DNA from: Flavipsychrobacter sp.
GTDB taxonomy: Bacteria > Bacteroidota > Bacteroidia > Chitinophagales > Chitinophagaceae
Assembly (NCBI GenBank): GCA_017849575.1
Contig: JAFIGV010000029.1
Coordinates: forward strand, 1-64,000
Length of the DNA: 64,000 nt
Direction of reading: 5' to 3'
The notes under the pieces were generated by a model. That model was not told where the DNA came from. It did no database searches and was given only the letters and a program-made list of their open reading frames with translations. The translations under genes and the position numbers were made by a program. This document shows, in pieces, positions 42,418 through 51,118 of this stretch; position 1 is the first letter of the stretch, and every line of letters starts with the position of its first letter.

Positions 42418-43161
42418 ATGTTTATTGCATCTCTCTACAATCTGAAAGGTGGTGTGGGCAAAACCGCATCCTGCGTCAACTTCGCTTTTCTTGCGGCAAG
42501 AGATGGCTACCGCACCTTGCTGTGGGACCTCGATCCGCAGGGTGCATCCAGCTTCTATTTTAGCGCCAATGCCCCGGCAAAATCCACTGCCAAAAAATTG
42601 TTTACCCACGAACTTTCGCTGCAGGACGCTATCACCATCACGCACTACGAAAATCTCGACATCATTGCCGCCGACATCTCTGCCCGCAAACTCGATATAC
42701 TGCTGCAGGAAAACAGCGGCTCCAAAAAGCAGATCGGCAGCCTGCTCCGCCCGCTGCAAGCGCATTACGACTTTATTTTCATCGATTGTCCGCCGGGATT
42801 TTCGCTGCTCGCCGATAATATCTTTCATGCTTCCGACGCGGTTATGATGCCCGTGATCCCCACTCCACTTTCACTGCGCACCTACGAAATTGTAAAGCAT
42901 CATTTCGAAGAAAAGAATATTGGCGTAGAAAAACTGATGTGCTTTTTCTCGATGGTGGACAGTCGCAAAAACCTGCACCATGAAGTGATGCAGCAACTCT
43001 ATAAAGACAAGCGCTTTTTCGAATACTACATACCCTACCTTTCTGATATTGAAAAAATGGGAACACACCTTGCGCCGGTTGCCGCCTTTGCCCCTTCCAG
43101 CTATGCCGCTACCTGCTATCAGGCATTGTGGAATGAGATAAAAGAAGGTGTGCTGGAATGA
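42418..43161 (+). CDS. ParA/MinD-type ATPase, orphan
   Basis: A 247-residue ParA ATPase with the deviant Walker A KGGVGKTASC (10-19), Walker A' LWDLDPQGASS (35-45) and Walker B FIFIDCPPGFSLLAD. Unlike plasmid ParAs there is no N-terminal HTH and no adjacent parB or parS, so it is more likely an orphan that positions a cellular cargo or a DNA-linked complex. The nearest downstream gene is the nucleic-acid-binding DUF3276 protein, which has its own promoter. Start at ATG 42418. Confidence 0.9.
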   Translation: MFIASLYNLKGGVGKTASCVNFAFLAARDGYRTLLWDLDPQGASSFYFSANAPAKSTAKKLFTHELSLQDAITITHYENLDIIAADISARKLDILLQENSGSKKQIGSLLRPLQAHYDFIFIDCPPGFSLLADNIFHASDAVMMPVIPTPLSLRTYEIVKHHFEEKNIGVEKLMCFFSMVDSRKNLHHEVMQQLYKDKRFFEYYIPYLSDIEKMGTHLAPVAAFAPSSYAATCYQALWNEIKEGVLE

Positions 43162-43217
43162 CCATTTTACCCATGAAAAACACACGAAATAGCCAGATAC
43201 ACTTTACAGCAAAATAA

Positions 43218-43248
43218 TTTGGATAACTCGTTTACAATATTAATTTTG
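43218..43248 (+). promoter_or_regulatory. Consensus Bacteroidota promoter of the DUF3276 gene
   Basis: TTTG (43218-43221), 19 bases, TAATTTTG (43241-43248). This is the best-matching promoter in the window. Transcription would begin near 43255, about 22 bases before the GTG start. Confidence 0.8.
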
Positions 43249-43276
43249 TTGCTCAAACAATTTAAACATCTGAACT

Positions 43277-43654
43277 GTGGCGTACGACAACAAGAATTTT
43301 AACGACAACCGTAACAGTGAAAGTCTGTACAGCAAAAGAATAAAAGCTGGTAAAAGAAGAACCTATTTCTTCGACGTTCGCTCAACCCGTGGCAACGACT
43401 ATTTCATCACGATCACAGAAAGCAAAAAACGTTTTGATGACAACGGCTACGACCGCCACAAGATGTTTTTGTACAAAGAAGATTTCAACAAATTTCTGAA
43501 TGCACTCACCGATACTGTAAACTATGTGAAGACCGACCTGATGCCTGATTTCGATTTTGACGCTTACAACCACGATCAGGAAAACGAAGGCGGCAGCGAA
43601 GTTTCGGCAACAGTGGCAGAAGAAGAAGGAAGCGTTGACGATTGGAAGATGTAA
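43277..43654 (+). CDS. DUF3276 PUR-alpha-like nucleic-acid-binding protein
   Basis: A 125-residue protein with one PUR repeat (SLYSKRIKAGKRRTYFFDVRSTRGNDYFITITESKKR, FLYKEDFNKFLNALTDTVNYV). The family is near-universal in Bacteroidota and spirochaetes and binds single-stranded DNA and RNA. GTG at 43277 is the only sensible start. The C-terminal 35 residues are acidic and probably disordered (ENEGGSEVSATVAEEEGSVDDW). A consensus promoter and a terminator frame it, so it is a single-gene unit, likely well expressed. Confidence 0.9.
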   Translation: MAYDNKNFNDNRNSESLYSKRIKAGKRRTYFFDVRSTRGNDYFITITESKKRFDDNGYDRHKMFLYKEDFNKFLNALTDTVNYVKTDLMPDFDFDAYNHDQENEGGSEVSATVAEEEGSVDDWKM

Positions 43655-43687
43655 AGAATTCCGGTTGTTCGTTATAAAATAATTCAT

Positions 43688-43710
43688 CCCGCCAGTCAGC
43701 GGGATTTTTT
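43688..43710 (+). terminator. Intrinsic terminator of the DUF3276 gene
   Basis: CCCGC (43688-43692), loop CAGTCA, GCGGG (43699-43703), then ATTTTTT. Short but with a proper T-run, 34 bases after the stop. Confidence 0.8.
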
Positions 43711-43734
43711 AATGCCTATGGCTCAAAACATGGT

Positions 43735-44838
43735 CTATTGCCAGCGCTCACCATAGTCCGCATTCCAATGCAGCCGGTCGCCACCCACATGGAGTAGCTT
43801 ATTGAGCGCGAAGTTGAGACCAAACTCATTATATGCTCCGGACACATGGTAGTAGGATCGGGCATAATGAATTTGAAATTTATTGAGGTAGATGCTTGCA
43901 CCAAAAGAGAAACCGGCCAGTGCTGGCTTGTCTTTAATGCTGAGCTCGCCCCGCCGCAGGTGGTTGTATCCGGCAATGATCGTAATGCGCTTGCCCAGCG
44001 ATAGCTCGGCTGAAAAATTAAAATGCCGGAAGAGTTTGTCTGCGAAGTAAGATTTGTTGTCGGTGGTATCTGCCGTGCCAAAGAGACTCGTCGTTTCAAT
44101 ATCTGCGGGATTGTTGTATCGAACATCCCATTGATACAAATGATGCAGTGTAGCCGAAAGCCGCAGCGGCAGGTGCTTAAACCTTTTCGAAATGCCCAGT
44201 TGCAGATCGAAGGGCAAGGGCTCGGCACTGTTCGTTGAAGTATAACGCTTCAGCATGAAGCCCATATTCTTTGCCACAGCTCCAACGGTTATACCACTTG
44301 CCGTATCCTGATAAGCAATGCCAACATCGGCAAGCAATGCAGAAGCCTTTTGATCGAACAGCGAAGAGTGCGCCCATTTCAGCGTAGCACCATAGCGCCA
44401 GTTTTCTTTGTAGCTACGGGATGCGCCCAGCGAGATGGCATAATCTGCCGCTTTGAAGCTGCCGTACTGATTACCTATATTATCTGTTTGCTCAAAACTG
44501 CCGTAGTTGAGGTATTGTATGCCAAAGGCAAAGGAAGTCTTGAGCTTCTCTGCATGATAACCATAATTGAGGTTCATGACATTGATGCCTGCATAGTAGC
44601 TATTGTAGTTGAGCCCAAGCTGATTGTGCAGTTCCGGTCGCATCAAGGCAGGGTTCTGAATTGCAAAGGAAACATCAGCATCAGGATTGGCAATGGCTAT
44701 GCCGCCTAATGCCGACACGTGCGGACTGTTGGGCATTCTCAGAAATTCCATTGCATATTGCCCGCCTACTACCTGCGCACGAACACCTGTTGCAGAGCAT
44801 ACACACAGCAATAAGCCGATACCCATTTTCAATTGCAT
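43735..44838 (-). CDS. porQ: Type IX secretion system protein PorQ
   Basis: A 367-residue outer membrane beta-barrel of the PorV/FadL-like family. Signal peptide ends GVRAQ; the mature start GGQYAMEFLRMPNSPHVSALGGIAIANPDADVSFAIQNPALM is the PorQ hallmark (ALGG followed by D-x-x-x-x-x-x-NPAL). PorQ forms part of the attachment complex with PorU, PorV and PorZ. The ATG at 44838 is the first in-frame ATG; TTG upstream is unlikely. FabI lies 48 bases upstream on the same strand, so they may be cotranscribed. Confidence 0.87.
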   Translation of the reverse strand: MQLKMGIGLLLCVCSATGVRAQVVGGQYAMEFLRMPNSPHVSALGGIAIANPDADVSFAIQNPALMRPELHNQLGLNYNSYYAGINVMNLNYGYHAEKLKTSFAFGIQYLNYGSFEQTDNIGNQYGSFKAADYAISLGASRSYKENWRYGATLKWAHSSLFDQKASALLADVGIAYQDTASGITVGAVAKNMGFMLKRYTSTNSAEPLPFDLQLGISKRFKHLPLRLSATLHHLYQWDVRYNNPADIETTSLFGTADTTDNKSYFADKLFRHFNFSAELSLGKRITIIAGYNHLRRGELSIKDKPALAGFSFGASIYLNKFQIHYARSYYHVSGAYNEFGLNFALNKLLHVGGDRLHWNADYGERWQ

Positions 44839-44886
44839 ACTCCTCAAACGTAACACAAATAGATTTATTGCAGTTTGAAAAAGGGA

Positions 44887-45726
44887 TTAGTTGCCGACCT
44901 CTGTCGGGGTAAATGCCTTCTGAAAATCTTCGATCAGTCCCTGGCTTACGCCCGTGTAGGAAAATCCGCCATCGTGGAAGAGATTCTGCATCGTAACCAT
45001 GCGCGTATAATCGCTGAACATCATCGTGCAGAAGTTGGCACAGTCTTCCGCAGATGCATTTCCCAGCGGTGACATTTTTTCCGCAAAATGAAAGAAGGCA
45101 TCGAAGCCGGAAACGCCGGAACCCGCAGTGGTGATGGTGGGCGACTGTGAAACCGTGTTGACCCTGACTTTTTTAGCGAAGCCGTAATGATAGCCAAAGC
45201 TGCGGGCAATGCTTTCCATCAATGCCTTAGCCTCTGCCATGTCATTATACCCCGGAAAGGTACGCTGCGCAGCTATGTAAGTGAGCGCCACCACCGAAGA
45301 CCATTCGTTGAGGGCATCCATCTTCATGGCGGTTTGCAACACTTTATGCAGCGACAAAGCTGAGATGTCGAGTGTCTTTAAAAAATTATCGTAGTTCGTG
45401 CTGGTATAGTCAATGCCTTTGCGCACATTAGGCGACATGCCTATAGAATGCAGCACAAAATCGAGCTTGCCACCAAGAACTTCCATACTCTTTTCAAAAA
45501 GGCTTTCCAGGTCGGTGAGCGATGTGGCATCAGCAGGTATCACCTGTGCATTGCATTCCTTTGCTAGTTCATTGATCTTTCCCATACGCAGGGCAATGGG
45601 TGCATTCGAGAGGACGATCTGTCCGCCTTCCGCCACCACACGCTGCGCCGTTTTCCAGGCTATAGAACGTTCGTCGAGCGCGCCGAAAATGATTCCTTTC
45701 TTTCCTTGTAATATTTGGTGAGCCAT
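44887..45726 (-). CDS. fabI: Enoyl-[acyl-carrier-protein] reductase (FabI)
   Basis: The 279-residue FabI carries out the NAD(P)H-dependent last step of fatty-acid elongation. The N-terminal cofactor loop GIIFGALDERSIAW replaces the usual Gly-rich motif as in all FabI; the catalytic residues are Tyr150, Tyr160 and Lys167 in YIAAQRTFPGYNDMAEAK. VRVNTVSQSP in place of the common VRVNAISAGP is a mild variation at the region lining the substrate pocket. Start ATG 45726 has normal family spacing. Confidence 0.95.
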   Translation of the reverse strand: MAHQILQGKKGIIFGALDERSIAWKTAQRVVAEGGQIVLSNAPIALRMGKINELAKECNAQVIPADATSLTDLESLFEKSMEVLGGKLDFVLHSIGMSPNVRKGIDYTSTNYDNFLKTLDISALSLHKVLQTAMKMDALNEWSSVVALTYIAAQRTFPGYNDMAEAKALMESIARSFGYHYGFAKKVRVNTVSQSPTITTAGSGVSGFDAFFHFAEKMSPLGNASAEDCANFCTMMFSDYTRMVTMQNLFHDGGFSYTGVSQGLIEDFQKAFTPTEVGN

Positions 45727-45806
45727 GAAATATATCTGCTTAATTGTGGGTAAAAGTAAAAAAATCCCCTTACAGTAAAGGGAGCATGAATTTGCGACGA
45801 AAATGC

Positions 45807-46754
45807 CTACAGCAATACGCCAAACTTGATCATATGTGCCGCAAGTGCCACGACTTCCATCATCAGCGCAATGCCGAGATGTACAATCACACCGCCATAG
45901 ATACTGCGGGTTTCATAGGCCAGAATGCCCAGCAGCCAACCGCCAAAAAAGGAGCTGATGGTTTCGCCCAGGGGCTTTTCAAAATGGATGGCTACATAGA
46001 AAACACACATGGGCAATATGACCCGCGGACCAGCAAAGCGCGCGAAGGCGAGAATGATAAATCCACGGAAAAAGAACTCGGTGTTGACAAAGTCTATAGA
46101 ATAACAGAGTTCATAAATCAGATTGAGTATCACATTTTTTGTTCCCGCACGTGGCAGACCTGTATGAAGTAGCCGCGGATAGGTCTCCAGAAAATCGCTT
46201 TGGGTAGTTGCGGCAGCAATGAGCGGCAACATCAGCAACACCAGAAAAAAATATGGTCGAAGTACTACACCTTTGGCATGAAATCCATACAGCGGCATTT
46301 CCTTTCTATCCACAAAAAACCAATAGACGGCACAGGGAATAAATAACCAGATGAAGCCCGACAGGTTGATGATGTATTTAATTACGATGTTCTGATACAG
46401 AATGGGAACATGCGCATACACGAATGCATTGTACTGATAAAACCACCAGCGGAAAGAAAAAATCAGTACGGTGAAAAGTATCATCGCCCAAAGCTTCCAC
46501 GAACGCAATATCCAACGGTCTTTTTTGCTGAAAAGATAAAGCAGATAGGCACCGCCAAAAGAAACGAAATACATGGCTACATACAGCAGAAAGCGTTTGC
46601 CATCGTGCCCCTCGCGGGTAATGTAGTTGCGCTCGAAACCAACTTTGTAGTTGATGAAGATAAGCAGCGCAGTAAACAGGAATACGGGCACAAAGTAACT
46701 CAGGCTGAAATGCTCCTGATAATACTTCTTTAACAGCCCGATGATCTTGCGCAT
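45807..46754 (-). CDS. CPBP-family intramembrane protein, degenerate motif
   Basis: A 315-residue multi-span membrane protein with about eight helices. The C-terminal region is CPBP/Abi-like (DFVNTEFFFRGFII, AIHFEKPLGE, FFGGWLLGILAYETRSIYGGVIVHLGIA). CPBP peptidases normally carry EExxxR in motif 1; here the first Glu is Thr (TEFFFR), while motifs 2 to 4 keep His (IHF, HLG). It could be a peptidase with altered first Glu, a non-proteolytic relative, or one with a relaxed motif. It is downstream of Bcp on the same strand, 33 bases away. Confidence 0.83.
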   Translation of the reverse strand: MRKIIGLLKKYYQEHFSLSYFVPVFLFTALLIFINYKVGFERNYITREGHDGKRFLLYVAMYFVSFGGAYLLYLFSKKDRWILRSWKLWAMILFTVLIFSFRWWFYQYNAFVYAHVPILYQNIVIKYIINLSGFIWLFIPCAVYWFFVDRKEMPLYGFHAKGVVLRPYFFLVLLMLPLIAAATTQSDFLETYPRLLHTGLPRAGTKNVILNLIYELCYSIDFVNTEFFFRGFIILAFARFAGPRVILPMCVFYVAIHFEKPLGETISSFFGGWLLGILAYETRSIYGGVIVHLGIALMMEVVALAAHMIKFGVLL

Positions 46755-46787
46755 GCCTGAGTAAAAACTGCCGCTAAAGTACGGGCT

Positions 46788-47249
46788 TTACAAATTCCAG
46801 GCGCTGAGGATTTGAGCGCTGTGGTCTTTCGCCTTCACATCGTCAATGATATGATCAATTTTCCCCTGTTCATTGATGAGAAAGGTGGTGCGCAGGATAC
46901 CCATATATTTTCTGCCAAAGAGTGTTTTCTCTCCCCACACGCCATAGGCTTCTATTATTTTATGATCTACATCGGCAAGCAAGGGAAAAGGCAGCGAGAA
47001 TTTTGTTTCAAAGTTTTTGTGCTTTTTTTCTGTATCGGCACTCACGCCGAGTACTACAATGCCCTTTTTTTTCAGCGCCGAAAAGTTATCGCGCAGATTG
47101 CAGGCTTGCTCGGTGCATGTCGGCGTATTGTCCTTTGGGTAAAAATATAAAGCCACTTTCTTTCCGGAAAAGTCTTTCAACGATACCTCATTTCCATCCT
47201 GATCTTTTACAGTAAATGCTGGTGCTTTAGAGCCTTTTTTGAGTTTCAT
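46788..47249 (-). CDS. bcp: Thiol peroxidase / bacterioferritin comigratory peroxiredoxin
   Basis: A 153-residue Prx of the Bcp/PrxQ class that reduces organic and hydrogen peroxides. The peroxidatic Cys45 is in NTPTCTEQAC with resolving Cys50, and YFYPKD precedes it. Start at ATG 47249 (TTG upstream excluded). It lies 12 bases after the M23 peptidase gene on the same strand and shares the operon with the CPBP protein downstream. Confidence 0.94.
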   Translation of the reverse strand: MKLKKGSKAPAFTVKDQDGNEVSLKDFSGKKVALYFYPKDNTPTCTEQACNLRDNFSALKKKGIVVLGVSADTEKKHKNFETKFSLPFPLLADVDHKIIEAYGVWGEKTLFGRKYMGILRTTFLINEQGKIDHIIDDVKAKDHSAQILSAWNL

Positions 47250-47261
47250 AACGGCAATCAA

Positions 47262-48959
47262 TTATCGTGTAAAATTATAAACAAGCGTACGGCTGTTTCC
47301 GTTTTCATCTTCCGCAGTTACTACAAGCCTGTGTTTCCCTTTTTTACAGTGCTCGTCGAAATTGTAAAAAAAGATTTGTCCGCGGGGCTCAAAACAAAGC
47401 CAGTTGCCATCGAGCAAGGCTGTAAATTTTTTTACGGAGGTCATGCCTTCTTTCACCGAGAAGCGCAATTGCTTGGCTTTAGAAAGGTTGGCGTTCGGCT
47501 TTTGCAGCGCTATAATCACCGGTGCTACCGTATCAGCCGTCAACCAAAAAGTTCCAAACTTTCGTTGCCGGGACTGATACCATCCATTATCGAAAGTCGC
47601 ACCGGTTCCGTCTTCCGATTTTCCATCACTGTACATCATCACTACTTTATCTCTGAGCTCGAACGGAACAATCTTATTGGGCTTTATGTTCAGGTCGAAG
47701 TAGCTGTGCACCGGTACGTCACTATTGCCTACCCCATAGCGGTCGGAAAAGCTTTCAGGGTCGTGCCTCACATCCAGATGAAAACAAAAATCATCGTACA
47801 GACTCAGATCGTTCAGGCCAAAGCGGATGTTGGGGTCGTTGAGTTCATTGGGTTTGCGGGCCTCGAACTTCTTAGTGCAGGCAGCGGGCTGCAGATCACC
47901 ATCTTTCTTCACCATCAGTTCTAAGGAGGTCTTATTGCCCGATGCATCCACCAGCCCTATACTTACTTTATGTGTCCTGCCATCCTCAATATTCATTCTC
48001 CCTTTGCGGTTGTTCAGCCAGGGATAGATCACATCCAGTTGGTTGCCGGGGAGTTGAAAAAGCAATTGATACCATTTACCTGTTTCGCGCTTAAGCTTAT
48101 AGTCAACATAAGCATGCAGATACCGGGTTACATCGTAGCCAATATTATCGAGCCGGATGGACCCCATCAAAGTATCGTCGAGCCACCACTGTGCTGTGTA
48201 GAAGTTCAGGGTATTGTGGCTTCCATTCATAAAGTCGTTGACCAGCACACCCATGCCCACGTCGCCGGAGGGCAGCATTACTACCGGCTGAGTGCTGGTA
48301 TAATGATCTCCATCGCGCCGAAGTGTGACCAGCGTGGGTTGCTGATCGTAGATACTGGTCCCGTACGCATAAAAAGATAGTTGCTGGGGCACCGGTGCTA
48401 CATCGTCTTTAACGTCAAATCCAAACAGTAGCGGATTGAGCGGATGCTCTGTTTTCGTATCCCTTATTTCAAAGTGCAGATGCGGCGCAGTAGAAGCTCC
48501 TGTATTTCCACTCCAGGCTATCTGCTGTCCCTTCTTTACCGGAAACTGGCCGGCAGGGAGACTGAGATCTATTGCCCAGCTTTGCAGCTCGTATTGCTTA
48601 TCTTCTGCGTATTGCTGCAGGGCAGGAAAATACCGGTTAAGATGAGCATAGAGCGTGGTGTAGCCATTGGGATGAGTAATGTAGATAGCATGACCAAAGC
48701 CACCTTTTTCCAGCTTGATGCGGGACACATAGCCATCGGCCGCCGCATGTACAGGAAGATTTTCTTTTCCGTTTGTCTTAATGTCTATACCGCTATGAAA
48801 ATGATTAGGTCTGCATTCGCCAAAGTTCCCCGCCAGCAGGATGGGAATGTTCAGCGGATTACGAAAATAGTTTTTTGGATAGGTCGGCGGTATGCTTTGA
48901 CCCTGGCAATCATGACCCAACAGGCTCAGCACCACAACAAAAATTTTCAGGTTCTTCAT
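47262..48959 (-). CDS. Exported M23-family metallopeptidase
   Basis: A 565-residue protein with a signal peptide (ending CQGQ). The LytM/M23 domain (about 40-175) has HxxxD at His55-Asp59 (HSGID) and HLHFE (His160, His162), a complete zinc site for cutting peptidoglycan crossbridges or acting as a scaffold. The last 390 residues are beta-rich Ig-like domains (DGDLQPA, DTVAPVIIALQKP, GKHRLVVTAEDENGNSRTL), an architecture common in Bacteroidota M23 proteins. It is first in an operon with bcp and the CPBP gene. Confidence 0.9.
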   Translation of the reverse strand: MKNLKIFVVVLSLLGHDCQGQSIPPTYPKNYFRNPLNIPILLAGNFGECRPNHFHSGIDIKTNGKENLPVHAAADGYVSRIKLEKGGFGHAIYITHPNGYTTLYAHLNRYFPALQQYAEDKQYELQSWAIDLSLPAGQFPVKKGQQIAWSGNTGASTAPHLHFEIRDTKTEHPLNPLLFGFDVKDDVAPVPQQLSFYAYGTSIYDQQPTLVTLRRDGDHYTSTQPVVMLPSGDVGMGVLVNDFMNGSHNTLNFYTAQWWLDDTLMGSIRLDNIGYDVTRYLHAYVDYKLKRETGKWYQLLFQLPGNQLDVIYPWLNNRKGRMNIEDGRTHKVSIGLVDASGNKTSLELMVKKDGDLQPAACTKKFEARKPNELNDPNIRFGLNDLSLYDDFCFHLDVRHDPESFSDRYGVGNSDVPVHSYFDLNIKPNKIVPFELRDKVVMMYSDGKSEDGTGATFDNGWYQSRQRKFGTFWLTADTVAPVIIALQKPNANLSKAKQLRFSVKEGMTSVKKFTALLDGNWLCFEPRGQIFFYNFDEHCKKGKHRLVVTAEDENGNSRTLVYNFTR

Positions 48960-48991
48960 AGTAAAGCAAAGTTGTTTTCACCGGCGGGCGC

Positions 48992-50137
48992 CTATTGCAG
49001 ATGCATGCGTTGCCTCGCCCAGGGCGTTAGGTAAGGGCGCAAGGCAGTAAAGGGTACAAAAACATTGATCTGCCCTACAGCATAAGCAGCCACTTCGTAA
49101 GGGTTGTATAAAAAGCCTATGCCGGCGCCCGTAATGTAGAAGTTTTCCGTCAGCGCAAGATGCTCATCGAAGAGCAGCTCGGTGAGCGGCTTCCCGGCAA
49201 GTTCATATTGTTGCACAAAATACTTTTCGACAATAGGCTGTAAGGTGGCAGAATCGGCCGTCAGCAAGTCCGACAAAGCGAGCTGCTTCTTAGCTTCAAG
49301 GTCGAGACAAGCAAAACTGCTTCCGAAATTTCCGTGTGCACCACCGGAATAATCCCACCCGTCTTGTTCCAGCACGAGCAGATTCCCTTCATTGTAACGA
49401 ACGAACAGTTGTCGCGCTATGCCCCACGACCATGAATTCATAAACTCAACTGAGTCGGGTGCTTCGGGCAGCCCTGACCGGTATTCATCAAAATATTTGG
49501 AGGTCCATTGTTTAAATCCCTCCGCCAGCGACTGATCGGGAGAAAAATCCAGCATCTTGTGTAATTGGGTATTGAGCCAGGCGTTTTCGTGTGCTTCTAA
49601 TGCGTAACAACTGCTCGTAGCCACCGGCGATTCTTTCACCGACGGAAATGCGACCAGCGAATCAAAATAGTAGTGCGTGTCAAACTGCTCACTCCCCGCC
49701 GGGTATTGTTCCTGCAGCGCCACAGCAAACTGTTTTCTACCGTCTGCACTGTGCCAGCTACCCTTTGCCGTGTGGTCCGATAAAGCAAGATGGAGCGTTG
49801 CTGCAGCATCGTTGTTGAAGTAGGCCGCCCCGGAGGGATATTCCGAAAAAATTACCGTGTCGCCTGTTATGCTGTCTACATTGAGCGTCAGCCACTGGCC
49901 CACGTGCAGGTAGTAATAAATGGCCTCATACCCGTCGTTTGTTTTATGAAGATGCAGCACTACAGGCTTGCCCGCAATGGTGCCTTCAAAACGCTTGTAA
50001 TAATACCGGGGCGCGGTTGTATCCGGTGCGGCGGCAGTTGCCGTAGCTGTTGTACTTTGGCGCCGGCTATTGCCGTCGCCGCAGGCGGCAACAATCATCA
50101 GCACACAGCAGGTCAGAAAAGTTACTGGGGTCTTCAT
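48992..50137 (-). CDS. DUF3298 (RsiV-like) lipoprotein
   Basis: A 381-residue lipoprotein (lipobox IVAAC). A Thr/Ala-rich spacer (TTATATAAAPDTT) follows the Cys. The C-terminal half is the DUF3298 domain: GGAHGNFGSSFACLDLEAKKQLALSDLL and GIGFLYNPYEVAAYAVG, the fold shared with the anti-sigma factor RsiV and lysozyme-binding proteins. No cytoplasmic anti-sigma part exists here, so regulation of a sigma factor is not implied. Its ATG overlaps the SPFH stop by four bases, showing translational coupling. Confidence 0.87.
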   Translation of the reverse strand: MKTPVTFLTCCVLMIVAACGDGNSRRQSTTATATAAAPDTTAPRYYYKRFEGTIAGKPVVLHLHKTNDGYEAIYYYLHVGQWLTLNVDSITGDTVIFSEYPSGAAYFNNDAAATLHLALSDHTAKGSWHSADGRKQFAVALQEQYPAGSEQFDTHYYFDSLVAFPSVKESPVATSSCYALEAHENAWLNTQLHKMLDFSPDQSLAEGFKQWTSKYFDEYRSGLPEAPDSVEFMNSWSWGIARQLFVRYNEGNLLVLEQDGWDYSGGAHGNFGSSFACLDLEAKKQLALSDLLTADSATLQPIVEKYFVQQYELAGKPLTELLFDEHLALTENFYITGAGIGFLYNPYEVAAYAVGQINVFVPFTALRPYLTPWARQRMHLQ

Positions 50138-51033
50138 TTACCATCCAAAATTACCGGAGTGTTTTTTCCCAGCATAATGATCTTTGCATTGTCCGATGCC
50201 GCAAGCTCTCTCATCGCCTTAATCTGTTCATACTGAAGCTGCTTGTCTGTGAGGCTCTCGTTGATGATGCGCTGATAGTCGGAGATACCCTGTGCTTCTA
50301 CTCTTTTTCGCTCGGCCTCCTGCTTTTCTTTCTGCAAGACAAACTGCATTTTCTGTGCTTCCTGTTCCGCATTGATTTTGGCTTCAATGGCATTCTTCAC
50401 AGAGGCAGGAAGGGTAATGTTACGAACGAGAAGATTCTCGAGAAAAAGCCCGCGTTTCTTAAAGGCTAACTCAATGCTTTTGGAAATGCGCGATTGGAAT
50501 TCATCGCGCCGAGTAGAGTATAACGCCACAGCATCGTAGTACACAGCATTATCCCGTATAAAAGTGCGGGAAATCGGACGAACGATCTTGTCTCTGAAAT
50601 CCATACCTGTCTCACGGATAATGCGTGGCGCATCCGAAGGTATAACGCGATACAGCACCGTTAGGTCTATCGTTACTTCAAGCCCATCGGCTGTAAGTAC
50701 GCGTATGGCATCATCACCCTGCTGGGTGCCTTCATCATGTACCCCACTCATCGTGTAGTTCTGGGTTCGGGTGTCAATGTCTTCCACATCTACCAGGGGA
50801 TTGATAAAATGCAGCCCGCTATACAATACGTTCGACTGTACCTTTCCAAACAGCTTCTGCACGCCGATGTAGCCGGCGTCGATCTGCACAATGCAGGCAA
50901 CAAGTATGCCCAATGCTATAAGAATAAAAGCCGCTGCCCTCAGTGGCCTGGTGAAGGCTGTGAGGCGGGGATTGGTTTTCGAAAGAACGATGGCCGCTAT
51001 CAGCGCCATTACCCCGAGAATGATAAATCCCAT
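50134..51033 (-). CDS. SPFH/prohibitin-family membrane protein
   Basis: A 299-residue protein with two N-terminal transmembrane segments (FIILGVMALIAAIVL; AAFILIALGILVACIV), an SPFH domain (VQIDAGYIGVQKLFGKVQ, GLHFINPLVDVEDIDTR, TADGLEVTIDLTVLYRV) and a C-terminal coiled coil (EAQKMQFVLQKEKQEAERKRVEAQG). Such proteins form large rings at the membrane, like HflKC and prohibitin, often with a partner protease. None is adjacent, but the downstream DUF3298 lipoprotein is translationally coupled. Confidence 0.9.
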   Translation of the reverse strand: MGFIILGVMALIAAIVLSKTNPRLTAFTRPLRAAAFILIALGILVACIVQIDAGYIGVQKLFGKVQSNVLYSGLHFINPLVDVEDIDTRTQNYTMSGVHDEGTQQGDDAIRVLTADGLEVTIDLTVLYRVIPSDAPRIIRETGMDFRDKIVRPISRTFIRDNAVYYDAVALYSTRRDEFQSRISKSIELAFKKRGLFLENLLVRNITLPASVKNAIEAKINAEQEAQKMQFVLQKEKQEAERKRVEAQGISDYQRIINESLTDKQLQYEQIKAMRELAASDNAKIIMLGKNTPVILDGK

Positions 51034-51061
51034 ATTATCAATGATTTTTAAGAATATAAAG

Positions 51062-51095
51062 CTAAAAAAAGAAAGCTGCCATTTTCAGACAGCTT
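51062..51095 (-). terminator. Intrinsic terminator of the arylsulfotransferase gene
   Basis: AAGCTGCC (51073-51080) pairs with GACAGCTT (51088-51095) around ATTTTCA. On the minus strand the stem is followed by seven T, about 25 bases past the stop at 51119. Confidence 0.82.
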
Positions 51096-51118
51096 CAAAA
51101 AATCATTGCAGCACCCCA

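Noticed and set aside
42418-43654. ParA plus DUF3276 as a plasmid partition pair
   Set aside because: DUF3276 is a PUR-type nucleic-acid-binding protein with its own promoter, not ParB; no parS-like repeats, and surrounding genes are chromosomal.
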